Origin: Propionibacterium sp.
GTDB lineage: Bacteria; Actinomycetota; Actinomycetes; Propionibacteriales; Propionibacteriaceae
Assembly (NCBI GenBank): GCA_012517405.1
Contig: JAAYVB010000044.1
Span: 62,001-126,000, forward strand
Length of the DNA: 64,000 bases
Direction: 5' to 3'
Positions 55,504 to 63,238 of the stretch are shown piece after piece; within the stretch, counting starts at the first letter, position 1; each line of letters opens with the position of its first letter. The notes under the pieces were generated by a model, which worked only from the letters and a program-made list of their open reading frames with translations, was not told where the DNA came from and did no database searches. The position numbers were made by a program, and so were the translations under genes.

Positions 55504-56319
55504 ATGGACATCCGCCTACGGCACACACCGTTGCCTTTGCGGATTGCCGCGCCCATCGTTGCGGGGTTGGTCTTCCTCCTGGTGTGGTGGTTGGTCACCA
55601 GCTTCGGATCGATTCCCGCGACGCTGCTGCCCAGTCCTGGCACCGTCGTCGGACGTCTCGGCAGAGAGCTGGCGTCCGGACGGCTGTGGGCCCCCATTGG
55701 TGTGACGATCACGGAGGCGGCCGCCGGCTGCCTGCTGGCTTCTGTCATCGCCTTGCCGACGGCCTATCTCATCGCCCATGTGCGACTTGCCGAGGCGACC
55801 CTGGCCCCCTACCTCGCGGCCTCGCAGGCCATTCCGGCAGTGGCATTGGCACCGCTGCTGGTGATCTGGGTGGGGTACGGCATGCGACCGGTCGTCCTGC
55901 TGTGTTCGGTCATGGTCTTCTTCCCGATGGTGCTGTCGACCGTGCTCGGTCTGCGCAGCATCGACCGGGAGGTCTTGGACGCGGCGCGGGTCGATGGGGC
56001 AGCAGGCGCGCAGATGGCCAGGTGGATCGAGTGGCCACTCGCCCTGCCCGCCACGTTGACCGGCGTGCGCAATGGTTTCACGCTGTCGATCACCGGCGCC
56101 GTTGTCGGCGAACTCGTGATGGGCGGCAACGGACTGGGTCAGCGGCTGGCCGTACAGTCCCAGTCGAGTGACACCACCGGCCTGTTCACCACCCTCATCG
56201 TGCTGTGTGTTCTGGCGATCGCCATCTATCTCGGCATGACGTTCATCGAATGGCTGGTCAACCCGTTTGCATCCAGTCCCCGCTGGTACCGCCTCACCCA
56301 TCCGCACCACGAGAAATAG
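55504..56319 (+). CDS. ribX: ABC transporter permease, RibX-like riboflavin uptake
   Basis: The 271-residue, six-helix permease is of the nitrate/sulfonate/thiamine-precursor (SsuC-like) family. Its EAA loop is SIDREVLDAARVDGAAGAQ, and AVVGELVMGGNGLGQ lies near the end. RibX and its partner RibY are known riboflavin importers regulated by FMN riboswitches in several phyla. The RFN element and SBP next door make that assignment likely here. I use ATG 55504. TTG at 55492 follows GGGGAGGGG more closely and is in frame. No ATPase gene follows. Confidence 0.8.
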   Translation: MDIRLRHTPLPLRIAAPIVAGLVFLLVWWLVTSFGSIPATLLPSPGTVVGRLGRELASGRLWAPIGVTITEAAAGCLLASVIALPTAYLIAHVRLAEATLAPYLAASQAIPAVALAPLLVIWVGYGMRPVVLLCSVMVFFPMVLSTVLGLRSIDREVLDAARVDGAAGAQMARWIEWPLALPATLTGVRNGFTLSITGAVVGELVMGGNGLGQRLAVQSQSSDTTGLFTTLIVLCVLAIAIYLGMTFIEWLVNPFASSPRWYRLTHPHHEK

Positions 56320-56331
56320 GAGACCACCACC

Positions 56332-57345
56332 ATGCAATCCATGACACGCCGCACCCTGCTCGGCTCAGCCCTGCTGGCCGGGCTGGCAGCCTGCGCTCGT
56401 CCATCGGACGGATCGAGTCCGGCCACCACGGGCTCGGACGGGGGGAGCGCGGCCGCGGCGCTGACCCTCGGGCTGACCTATGTCCCCGATATCCAGTTCG
56501 CGCCGGCCTATGTCGCCGACAAGCTCGGCTGGTTCACCGAGGAGGGCGTGTCGGTGACGCTGCGCCACCACGGCGCCAATGAGAGCCTGCTCGGTGCGCT
56601 CCAAACCGGCGACGAGCAGGTGGTCTTCGCGGGCGGTGGCGAGATGCTGCAAGGTCGCAGCGAGGGCGTTACCGTCCGCAACTTCGCGACCGCCTACCAG
56701 ATCTATCCGGCCTCCATCATCGTGCCGGCAGACTCGCCGATTCAGTCGTTCGCCGACCTGCGTGGTCACAGCGTCGGACTGCCCGGCGAGTACGGAGAGA
56801 ACTGGTTCTACCTGCTGGCGGTGCTCACCCAGAGCGGGCTCAGCCGCGACGACATCGACGTGGCCTCCATCGGCTACACCCAGTTCGCGGCGCTCAGCGG
56901 CGGCAAAGTGGACGCGGTGGTCGGCTTCTTGAACAACGAGGTCGTCCGCTTCAACGAGGCCGGCTTCGCAGTACGCACGATCAGCCTCGAGGATCCGCCA
57001 CTGGTCAGCGCCGGTCTGGGAGCGACGGACGCCACCATCGCTGAACGGCCAGCAGATCTGGTCGGGCTGCTGACAGCGCTGACCAGGGGAGCGGAGCTGT
57101 GTACGTCCGACCCCGAACAGGCCGTCCAGCTGTCTGTCGACTACGTGCCGACCCTGGCGGAGCCCGACCAACAGGCCCATGCGCTGGCCGTATTGAAGGC
57201 GACCACCGAACTCTACGGTGGGCAGTTCGGAGTTCAGAATCCAGGGCGCTGGGAGGCGATGGCGAGCTTCTTCGCCGACTCCGGCCTGGTGTCGTCCCCC
57301 GTCCCCGCCGGCGACGCCTACACCACCCAAATCGTGGCCCGCTGA
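56332..57345 (+). CDS. ribY: Substrate-binding lipoprotein, RibY-like (NMT1/THI5 fold)
   Basis: The 337-residue precursor has a twin-basic start (TRRTLLGSALLAG) and lipobox LAAC (Cys at about 21), so it is a lipid-anchored binding protein. The NMT1-type body opens LGLTYVPDIQFAPAYVADKLG and has FAGGGEMLQGRSEG, GYTQFAALSGGKVDAVVG and a C-terminal DSGLVSSPV region. It binds a pyrimidine- or flavin-like ligand. With the FMN riboswitch upstream, riboflavin is the best guess. AATAGGAGAC precedes the ATG, 12 bases after ribX. Confidence 0.82.
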   Translation: MQSMTRRTLLGSALLAGLAACARPSDGSSPATTGSDGGSAAAALTLGLTYVPDIQFAPAYVADKLGWFTEEGVSVTLRHHGANESLLGALQTGDEQVVFAGGGEMLQGRSEGVTVRNFATAYQIYPASIIVPADSPIQSFADLRGHSVGLPGEYGENWFYLLAVLTQSGLSRDDIDVASIGYTQFAALSGGKVDAVVGFLNNEVVRFNEAGFAVRTISLEDPPLVSAGLGATDATIAERPADLVGLLTALTRGAELCTSDPEQAVQLSVDYVPTLAEPDQQAHALAVLKATTELYGGQFGVQNPGRWEAMASFFADSGLVSSPVPAGDAYTTQIVAR

Positions 57346-57394
57346 TGGGCGGGCGGGTAGCCTGGTGTGCGCCGATCCGAAAGGGGACACATCG

Positions 57395-58696
57395 ATGACT
57401 GATCATCCCGCCTATCAGCTGGAAACCCTGGCAGTCCACGCTGGGCAAGAAGAATCCGACTCCGCCACCAACGCTCGCGCGGTGCCGATCTACCAGACTG
57501 TTGCTTACACCTTCGATGACTCGCAGCACGCCGCCGACCTGTTCGCGCTGGCGGTTCCGGGCAACATCTACAGTCGTCTGATGAACCCCACCACGGGGGT
57601 CTACGAGGCGCGGATCGCGGCGATGGAGGGGGGCATCGGTGCGCTGGCCACCGCCACCGGGGCAGCTGCTGTCACCTATGCGGTACTCAATGTGACCGGC
57701 GCGGGCGACAACATCGTCGCGTTGTCGACGCTGTACGGTGGCACGTTCGCGCTGTTCATGCACACCCTCAAGCAGTTCGGCATCGAGTGCCGGCTGATCG
57801 ATCCCGACCGGCCCGAAGACCTGCCCGGACTCATCGACGAGCGCACCCGGCTGGTCTTTGGAGAGACGATCTGCAACCCGAAGCTGAACGTGGTCGACAT
57901 CGATGCGTGGGCCGAGGCCAGTCACGCGCTGGGGCTGCCCTTCATCATCGACAGCACCGTGGCCACCCCGTATCTGTGCCGCCCTATCGAGCACGGCGCA
58001 GACGTCGTGGTGCATTCGACCACCAAGTACATGGGCGGCCACGGCACCTCGATGGGTGGTGCCATCGTGGACGCCGGGAACTTCGACTGGGCGGCCCACG
58101 CCGACCGCTTCCCCATGATGGCCACGCCCGACGCCTCCTACCACGATGTTGTGTGGACCGACGCGGCCGGCCCGGCCGCCTACATCACCAGGGCGCGTAC
58201 CGTCTTGATGCGCAATACCGGGGCCACGCTGTCGCCGATGAATGCCTGGATCATCCTGCAGGGCATCGAAAGCCTGCATGTGCGGATGGACCGGCACTGC
58301 CAGAACGCTGCACAGGTCGCCGACTACCTGCGCGCTCACCCACTGGTCGCCTGGGTGAACTACCCGGGTTTCGACGACAACCCCTACCACGAGATCGCCG
58401 ATCGAGTGTTGACGGGCAAGGGCTATGGCGGTCTGGTGAGCTTCGGGCTGCGAGCCGGACGTGAGGCCGGCAGCGCCTTCGTCGAGGCACTGCAGCTGTT
58501 CAGTCACCTGGCCAACATCGGGGACGCCAAGTCGCTGGTGATCCACAATGCCTCCACGACGCACTCGCAGCTCAACGACGAGGAACTCGCGGCCGCCGGT
58601 GTCGCCCCCGAGATGGTGCGACTGTCGGTCGGCATCGAGAATGTCGATGACATCATCGCCGACCTCGAGCAGGCTCTGGACAAGACCGCTGAGTGA
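57395..58696 (+). CDS. metY: O-acetylhomoserine sulfhydrylase
   Basis: The 433-residue PLP enzyme makes homocysteine from O-acetylhomoserine and sulfide. Its Cys/Met metabolism fold is shown by ETLAVHAGQ, YSRLMNPTT, the PLP stretch IDSTVATPYLCRP, Lys211 in HSTTKYMGGHG, and GDAKSLVIHNASTTH near the end. Length over 420 residues is that of MetY rather than MetB. AAAGGGGA precedes the ATG, and TAGCCT (57358-57363) is a likely -10. It is the first gene of metY-metX-metW and overlaps metX. Confidence 0.95.
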   Translation: MTDHPAYQLETLAVHAGQEESDSATNARAVPIYQTVAYTFDDSQHAADLFALAVPGNIYSRLMNPTTGVYEARIAAMEGGIGALATATGAAAVTYAVLNVTGAGDNIVALSTLYGGTFALFMHTLKQFGIECRLIDPDRPEDLPGLIDERTRLVFGETICNPKLNVVDIDAWAEASHALGLPFIIDSTVATPYLCRPIEHGADVVVHSTTKYMGGHGTSMGGAIVDAGNFDWAAHADRFPMMATPDASYHDVVWTDAAGPAAYITRARTVLMRNTGATLSPMNAWIILQGIESLHVRMDRHCQNAAQVADYLRAHPLVAWVNYPGFDDNPYHEIADRVLTGKGYGGLVSFGLRAGREAGSAFVEALQLFSHLANIGDAKSLVIHNASTTHSQLNDEELAAAGVAPEMVRLSVGIENVDDIIADLEQALDKTAE

Positions 58697-59853
58697 TGCC
58701 CACCAGTAATGACAGTCTCGGCATCGTCGAGACGAAACAGGTCACGTTGTTCGATGCGGGCAATCCGCTGACGCTGGTGTGCGGCGACCAGCTGAACGAG
58801 GTGGTGATTGCCTACGAGACGTACGGAACGCTCAATGCGGACGCCAGCAATGCGATCTACATCTGCCATGCCCTGACCGGCGACGCGCACGCGGCGGGCT
58901 GGCACGAAGGAGACAAGCACCCGGGCTGGTGGGACACCATGATCGGCCCGGGCAAGGCGATCGACACCAACCGCTGGTTCGTCATCTCGTCCAATCTGCT
59001 CGGCGGCTGTCAGGGCAGCACCGGGCCGGGTTCGATCAACCCGGCAACGGGCAAGCCCTGGGGGCTCGACTTTCCGTTGCTCGATATGAGCGATTTCGTC
59101 ACCGTGCACCGGGCGCTCATCGCACGCCTGGGGGTGCGCCGGCTGCATGCGGTGGTCGGCGGATCGATGGGCGGGATGCAGGCTCTGCAATGGTCGCTGT
59201 CGTACCCGGGAGATCTCGACAATTCGGTGATCATCGCCGCGTCCAGCCGATTGACCGCGCAGAACATCGCCTTCTCGGCGGTGGGACGCGAGGCCATCAT
59301 CCGCGACGAGAACTTCCAGGGCGGCCGCTTCGCCGAGAACGGCGCCAACCCGGATGTCGGGCTCTCGATCGCGCGCATGATGGCGCACATCACCTACACC
59401 TCGGAAGAGGGCTTCCAGTCGAAATTCGGGCGCAAACCGCAGTTCGACGAATCCGAACCAGGCTTCGGCGTGGACTTCGCCGTCGAGGGCTATCTGGAAC
59501 ACCAGGGCGAGACCTTCCTCACCAGGTTCGACGCGCTCAGCTACCTCTATCTCACCCGGGTGATGGACTACTTCGATCCCTTCGCGGCACGATCCGCTCT
59601 CGACGCGGTGCGGGCCGACCCGGTGCGCTACCTCGTGATGAGTTTCGACACCGACTGGCGGTTCTCGACCGCGCACAGCCAGCAGATCGTCCGGCAGCTG
59701 GCGGCCGCCGAACTGCCGGTGACCTTCCGCGACATTCGCTCGCCGTGGGGCCATGATTCCTTCCTGTTGAAGATCGATCCGTATCTGGCCACGGTGAAAG
59801 CATTCTTGGAGGCCCATACCGACTATGAGGGCACAGCGTGGGGGCGAGCATGA
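58696..59853 (+). CDS. metX: Homoserine O-acetyltransferase
   Basis: A 385-residue alpha/beta hydrolase-fold acyltransferase that makes O-acetylhomoserine. The nucleophile Ser157 lies in VVGGSMGGMQALQW, the other triad residues in MSFDTDWRFS and WGHDSFLL. SNAIYICHALTGDAHAAG and LGGCQGSTGPGSINP are the substrate-binding signatures of MetX. The ATG at 58696 overlaps the metY stop (TGATG), and its own stop overlaps metW (ATGA). The three genes therefore form one translationally coupled unit. Confidence 0.95.
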   Translation: MPTSNDSLGIVETKQVTLFDAGNPLTLVCGDQLNEVVIAYETYGTLNADASNAIYICHALTGDAHAAGWHEGDKHPGWWDTMIGPGKAIDTNRWFVISSNLLGGCQGSTGPGSINPATGKPWGLDFPLLDMSDFVTVHRALIARLGVRRLHAVVGGSMGGMQALQWSLSYPGDLDNSVIIAASSRLTAQNIAFSAVGREAIIRDENFQGGRFAENGANPDVGLSIARMMAHITYTSEEGFQSKFGRKPQFDESEPGFGVDFAVEGYLEHQGETFLTRFDALSYLYLTRVMDYFDPFAARSALDAVRADPVRYLVMSFDTDWRFSTAHSQQIVRQLAAAELPVTFRDIRSPWGHDSFLLKIDPYLATVKAFLEAHTDYEGTAWGRA

Positions 59854-60479
59854 GTCAGTCGATGCAGTTGCGTGATGACCTGGCGGTGATCGCCCGCAAC
59901 ATCCCGGCCGGGTCTCGGGTACTCGACCTGGGTTGTGGCGACGGAGAGCTGCTCAGCTGGCTGATTCGCCGCCGCGCCTGCACCGGCACCGGGGTCGAAC
60001 GCGGTCCCGATGAGGTGCTCGGCGCGATCAAGCGGGGGGTTCCGCTGATCGAGCTCGACATCGACAGCCAGCTCGGCATGTTCGCGCCCGACTCGTACGA
60101 CGTGGTCGTGCTCAGCCGCACCTTGCAGGCCGTGCTGCGGCCCGATCTCGTGCTGGCGGCGATGCGCAAGATCGCGCCCCGGCAGATCGTCACCATGCCG
60201 AATTTCGGATACTGGCGCCACCGGCTGAGGCTCCTGAACGGCCACATGCCACGATCCAGGGATCTGCCGTACAGCTGGTATGCGACACCCAACCTGCACC
60301 ATGCGACCCTGGTCGATCTGGAGCCGCTGTTCCAGGAGGTCGATCTGAAACTGGAGAGGCGCATCACCCTGTCGCCGCATGGACGCCCGCGCGCCCTCGG
60401 CCAACTCGGAGCGAACCTGATGGCCGGTTCAGCGATCTACGTGCTGGTTCGCGCGGATCAGGATCCCGCCGAACTCTAG
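59850..60479 (+). CDS. metW: MetW methyltransferase-fold protein
   Basis: The 209-residue protein is a class I methyltransferase fold of the MetW family: VLDLGCGDGELLSWL (SAM motif I), GVERGPDEVLGAIKRG, DSYDVVVLSRTLQAV, MPNFGYWRHRLRLL and DLPYSWYATPN, all MetW hallmarks. In proteobacteria and leptospires MetW works with MetX to raise its activity. The ATGA overlap with metX here supports that. Whether it methylates anything is unknown. Its end overlaps the converging exonuclease by four bases. Confidence 0.92.
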   Translation: MSQSMQLRDDLAVIARNIPAGSRVLDLGCGDGELLSWLIRRRACTGTGVERGPDEVLGAIKRGVPLIELDIDSQLGMFAPDSYDVVVLSRTLQAVLRPDLVLAAMRKIAPRQIVTMPNFGYWRHRLRLLNGHMPRSRDLPYSWYATPNLHHATLVDLEPLFQEVDLKLERRITLSPHGRPRALGQLGANLMAGSAIYVLVRADQDPAEL

Positions 60480-61408
60480 CCGCCCACCGGCTGGGAGCCG
60501 AGGGCTGCCAGGAGCCGGTTCATCGGCCCGCGGCTGTTGTGGTCCTCGGCCAGCCGGCGGCAGCGCTCTTGATCGGCGCGTCCGGGATACAGCTGGTCAT
60601 CGAGCTCCGGCAGGTCCACGTCGGCGGTGGCGACGACCCGGCGGGCGCGCTGTAGATAGTCATCGGCCTGCCCGATGCTCAGCCGCAACTTCGCCGACAT
60701 GCGCGACGACGGATCGGCCGCCGCCGCGATGATGGCGTCCAGATCGCCATAGCTGTTCAACAGTGCGGCGGCGGTCTTCTCGCCGATGCCGGCGATCCCG
60801 GGCAGACCGTCGGAGGGATCGCCGCGCAACGTCGCCAGATCTGCGTACTGATCGCCGCGCAGCCCGTACCTGTTCTGCAGCCAGGCATCGTCCACCAACT
60901 CGTGTTTGGCGACACCACGAGCGATGTATGCGACCTGAATCCGGTCGGCCACCAGCTGGAACAGATCGCGGTCCCCGCTGACCACGACAGCGCGTCGGCC
61001 TCTGGCCGCCGCACGACGGGCCAAAGTGCCGCAGATATCGTCGGCCTCGTATCCGGATGCGCCCGCCTGGCAGATACCCGCGGCATCCAGGCAGTCCAGA
61101 ATCCACGGCACCTGTCGGGCGAGTTCATCGTCGATCTGCTCGGCATCGGCCGGCTCGGCAGTCGACACCCGATGGGTCTTGTAGCTCGGCACCAGGTCAA
61201 CCCGCCAAGACGGACGCCAATCGTCGTCACGGCAGCAGACCACCGCGGCGGGCTGATACTGATCGATCAGCCGGGCCAGCATGTCGAGCATGCCGTGCAG
61301 AGCGTTGACCGGGCGCCCCTGCTGATCCCTGAGAGTGGTCGGAACACCGTAGTACGCGCGGAAGTACAGCGTCGCAGTATCCACGATGAGGCTGAGCGCG
61401 TCAGTCAT
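60476..61408 (-). CDS. 5'-3' exonuclease (FEN/PolA N-terminal type)
   Basis: The 310-residue protein is a stand-alone flap nuclease. It has an N-terminal LIVDTATLYFRAYYG, the acidic clusters YEADDICGTL and VSGDRDLFQLV for two metals, and an H3TH DNA-binding segment GLPGIAGIGEKTAAALL. It removes RNA primers or flaps and would back up PolA. The ATG at 61408 has AGGGGG immediately before it, and a CACCAT -10-like sequence six bases away. It diverges from the Lrp gene across 25 bases that contain a palindrome. Confidence 0.88.
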   Translation of the reverse strand: MTDALSLIVDTATLYFRAYYGVPTTLRDQQGRPVNALHGMLDMLARLIDQYQPAAVVCCRDDDWRPSWRVDLVPSYKTHRVSTAEPADAEQIDDELARQVPWILDCLDAAGICQAGASGYEADDICGTLARRAAARGRRAVVVSGDRDLFQLVADRIQVAYIARGVAKHELVDDAWLQNRYGLRGDQYADLATLRGDPSDGLPGIAGIGEKTAAALLNSYGDLDAIIAAAADPSSRMSAKLRLSIGQADDYLQRARRVVATADVDLPELDDQLYPGRADQERCRRLAEDHNSRGPMNRLLAALGSQPVGG

Positions 61409-61414
61409 CCCCCT

Positions 61415-61427
61415 ATGGTGCCACCAT
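61415..61427. promoter_or_regulatory. Palindrome ATGGTG-C-CACCAT in a 25-base divergent intergenic region
   Basis: The perfect 13-base palindrome (61415-61427) fills most of the gap between the exonuclease start (61408) and the Lrp start (61434). It includes a possible -10 for either strand (TATGGT 61414-61419 rightward, CACCAT leftward). It is an obvious place for the Lrp protein to bind, or simply two back-to-back -10 elements. Confidence 0.5.
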
Positions 61428-61433
61428 GACTGC

Positions 61434-61913
61434 ATGGAGCAAACAGACGAGCAGATACTTGCCTTGCTGTCGCGTGATGGGCGCATGTCGTTCACCGAGC
61501 TGGGGCGCAAGGTCGGGCTGTCGACGTCTGCTACGCAGCAACGTGTGCGCAGGCTGGAACAGCGGGGGATCATCACCGGCTACCGAGCGGACGTGGACGC
61601 CGCGAAGGTCGGGCGTCCACTGACGGCCTTCATCGAAATCCAGCCGCTGTCGGCGGCAGTGGCCGACAGCGCCCCGGGCTATCTGGCCAGCCTTCCGCAG
61701 ATCACCTCCTGCTACTCGGTGGCTGGTAATGCCAGCTACCTGTGTCTGGCGCAGGTGGGCTCGGCCGAGGAACTCGACGGCCTGCTGAACCTCATCCGGC
61801 GTGAGCTGTCGGTACGCACGGTGACCACGATCGTCTTGCGGACGGCTTTTCGTCACCGTCCTTTGGTAGAGGAAACTCCACACGGCCAGCAGCCGCCGGG
61901 GGCCGATGGCTAG
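61434..61913 (+). CDS. Lrp/AsnC family transcriptional regulator
   Basis: A 159-residue protein with the AsnC helix-turn-helix (DEQILALLSRDGRMSFTELGR, LSTSATQQRVRRLEQRGII; residues about 4-48) and a RAM ligand-binding domain (FIEIQPLSAAV to TTIVLRTAF; about 68-142). It senses an amino acid and regulates transport or metabolism genes. I begin at ATG 61434. The longer frame runs through the exonuclease promoter. It ends ten bases before ppm1. Which amino acid cannot be told. Confidence 0.9.
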   Translation: MEQTDEQILALLSRDGRMSFTELGRKVGLSTSATQQRVRRLEQRGIITGYRADVDAAKVGRPLTAFIEIQPLSAAVADSAPGYLASLPQITSCYSVAGNASYLCLAQVGSAEELDGLLNLIRRELSVRTVTTIVLRTAFRHRPLVEETPHGQQPPGADG

Positions 61914-61916
61914 ACT
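61911..61916 (+). promoter_or_regulatory. -10 element of ppm1 (leaderless)
   Basis: TAGACT stands seven bases before the ATG at 61924 and overlaps the end of the Lrp gene. GCGGAGC between them is only a weak ribosome site. Confidence 0.5.
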
Positions 61917-61923
61917 GCGGAGC

Positions 61924-62721
61924 ATGGCGCAACGCTCCGAATCCCTCGATCACGTCCTGGTGATCACGCCGACGTACAACGAAGCCGAGAACATCGAATC
62001 CATCATTGGCAGACTGCGCGCTGCAGTCCCGAACGCGTACTGCCTGATTGCCGACGACAACTCTCCCGATGGCACCGGCGCCATCGCCGACCGGATGGCT
62101 GCACAGGACAAGCACATCCATGTACTCCACCGAGCAGGCAAAGAAGGCCTCGCCGCCGCCTATCTTGCAGGTTTCAAGTGGGGCTTGGAGCGCGGCTTCG
62201 ATGTCATAGCCGAGATGGACGCCGATGGCTCGCATCAACCCGAGCTGCTGCCCGCCATGCTGCAGGCTCTGCGTGACAAGAACGCCGACATGGTCAAGGG
62301 TTCGCGCTGGATGCGTGGTGGCTCAACCGATCAGGGCCGATCACGGGAGATGCTCAGCAGGCTCGCCAATATCTGGATCCAGGTCGCCATGGATCTGCCC
62401 GTGCACGACGCGACCGGTGGCTTCAACGTCTTCCGGGCATCGATTCTCCGCAAGATCGACCTCGACGATGTGGCTTCGAAGGGATACACCTTCCAGATCG
62501 ACATGACACGTCGGGTGATCGAGGCCGGCGGCACGGTTGCCGAGGTGCCGATCTACTTCCCCGACCGCGAACACGGCCTGTCGAAGATGAGCGGATCGAT
62601 CATCACCGAGGCGCTGATCAGCACCGGCCGGTGGGGGATCGAGAAGCGGACTCAGCAGCTGAAGAACGTCGGGCACAAGCTCGCGGACGAGTTCGAGAGC
62701 TTCAACTCACGCGACCACTAG
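61924..62721 (+). CDS. ppm1: Polyprenol-phosphate mannose synthase (Ppm1/DPM1 type)
   Basis: The 265-residue GT2 enzyme transfers mannose from GDP-mannose to polyprenol phosphate. It has VLVITPTYNEAENIESI, the DDNSPDGTG nucleotide loop, EMDADGSHQP (DXD metal site), GSRWMRGGSTD and the acceptor-side DATGGFNVFRA. No membrane helix follows, so it lacks the fused Lnt-like domain of some mycobacterial Ppm1. The product serves lipoglycan and protein mannosylation. The Ppm1-RbpA neighbourhood recurs in actinobacteria. A strong terminator lies between the two. Confidence 0.93.
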   Translation: MAQRSESLDHVLVITPTYNEAENIESIIGRLRAAVPNAYCLIADDNSPDGTGAIADRMAAQDKHIHVLHRAGKEGLAAAYLAGFKWGLERGFDVIAEMDADGSHQPELLPAMLQALRDKNADMVKGSRWMRGGSTDQGRSREMLSRLANIWIQVAMDLPVHDATGGFNVFRASILRKIDLDDVASKGYTFQIDMTRRVIEAGGTVAEVPIYFPDREHGLSKMSGSIITEALISTGRWGIEKRTQQLKNVGHKLADEFESFNSRDH

Positions 62722-62739
62722 CATCCCCGGAAGCAGGCA

Positions 62740-62777
62740 AAGAACCCGAACCAACAACGAAGTCGGTTCGGGTTCTT
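62740..62777. terminator. Bidirectional intrinsic terminator between ppm1 and rbpA
   Basis: AAGAACCCGAACC (62740-62752) and GGTTCGGGTTCTT (62765-62777) form a perfect 13-pair stem with a 12-base loop. The ends give short T-rich edges on both strands. It lies 18 bases after ppm1 and 36 bases after the rbpA stop codon, so it can serve both converging genes. Confidence 0.88.
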
Positions 62778-62813
62778 ATGCCAGTCACCTACTGATCGGT
62801 TCAGATCCGCCCA

Positions 62814-63152
62814 TCAGTAGTGGGGGGTCTTGCGAACCTCTTCCAACCGTTCGGCCAGCAACTCTTCGAGTTCGGGGATGGAACGGCGCTCCAGCAGCAT
62901 GTCCCAGTGGGTGCGCGGGGGCTTCTCGTTCTTTTCCTCGGGCGGCGTGCCGTCGCTACGCTCGCCCATCGCTCCACAGCGCGGGCATTCCCACTCGGCG
63001 GGCAGATCCGCTTCGACGGAGAATGTCACCTCGAAGTGGTGACCATTGGTGCAGTCAAATCCCAGAACACGACGGCCAGCGAAATCGATGCCTTCCTCGT
63101 CCTCAAAGCTCTTGGCCCCCAAGCCCATTCCTCGCAGTGCACGATCAGCCAT
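62814..63152 (-). CDS. rbpA: RNA polymerase-binding protein RbpA
   Basis: The 112-residue protein is a general transcription activator found only in actinobacteria. Its zinc site is complete, with C34, H38, C56 and C59 at exactly the mycobacterial numbering (CTNGH and CPRC). The basic linker and sigma-interaction domain follow (PPRTHWDMLLERRSIPELEELL), which binds group I sigma factor. It opens MADRALRGMGLGAKSFEDE like its homologues. It converges with ppm1 across the terminator. Helps open promoters and modulates rifamycin response, relevant with helR present. Confidence 0.97.
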   Translation of the reverse strand: MADRALRGMGLGAKSFEDEEGIDFAGRRVLGFDCTNGHHFEVTFSVEADLPAEWECPRCGAMGERSDGTPPEEKNEKPPRTHWDMLLERRSIPELEELLAERLEEVRKTPHY

Positions 63153-63238
63153 CCAGACCAGCCTCCCTTCGCTTCGTCGTCAGCTATAACAACCAGAGCA
63201 CCACAGTTTCTTCCGGTGTGCGTTCAAAACCCACATCA

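Noticed and set aside
57346-57394. SAM or other methionine riboswitch before metY
   Set aside because: Only 49 bases separate ribY from metY, with a possible TAGCCT promoter and no SAM aptamer motifs.
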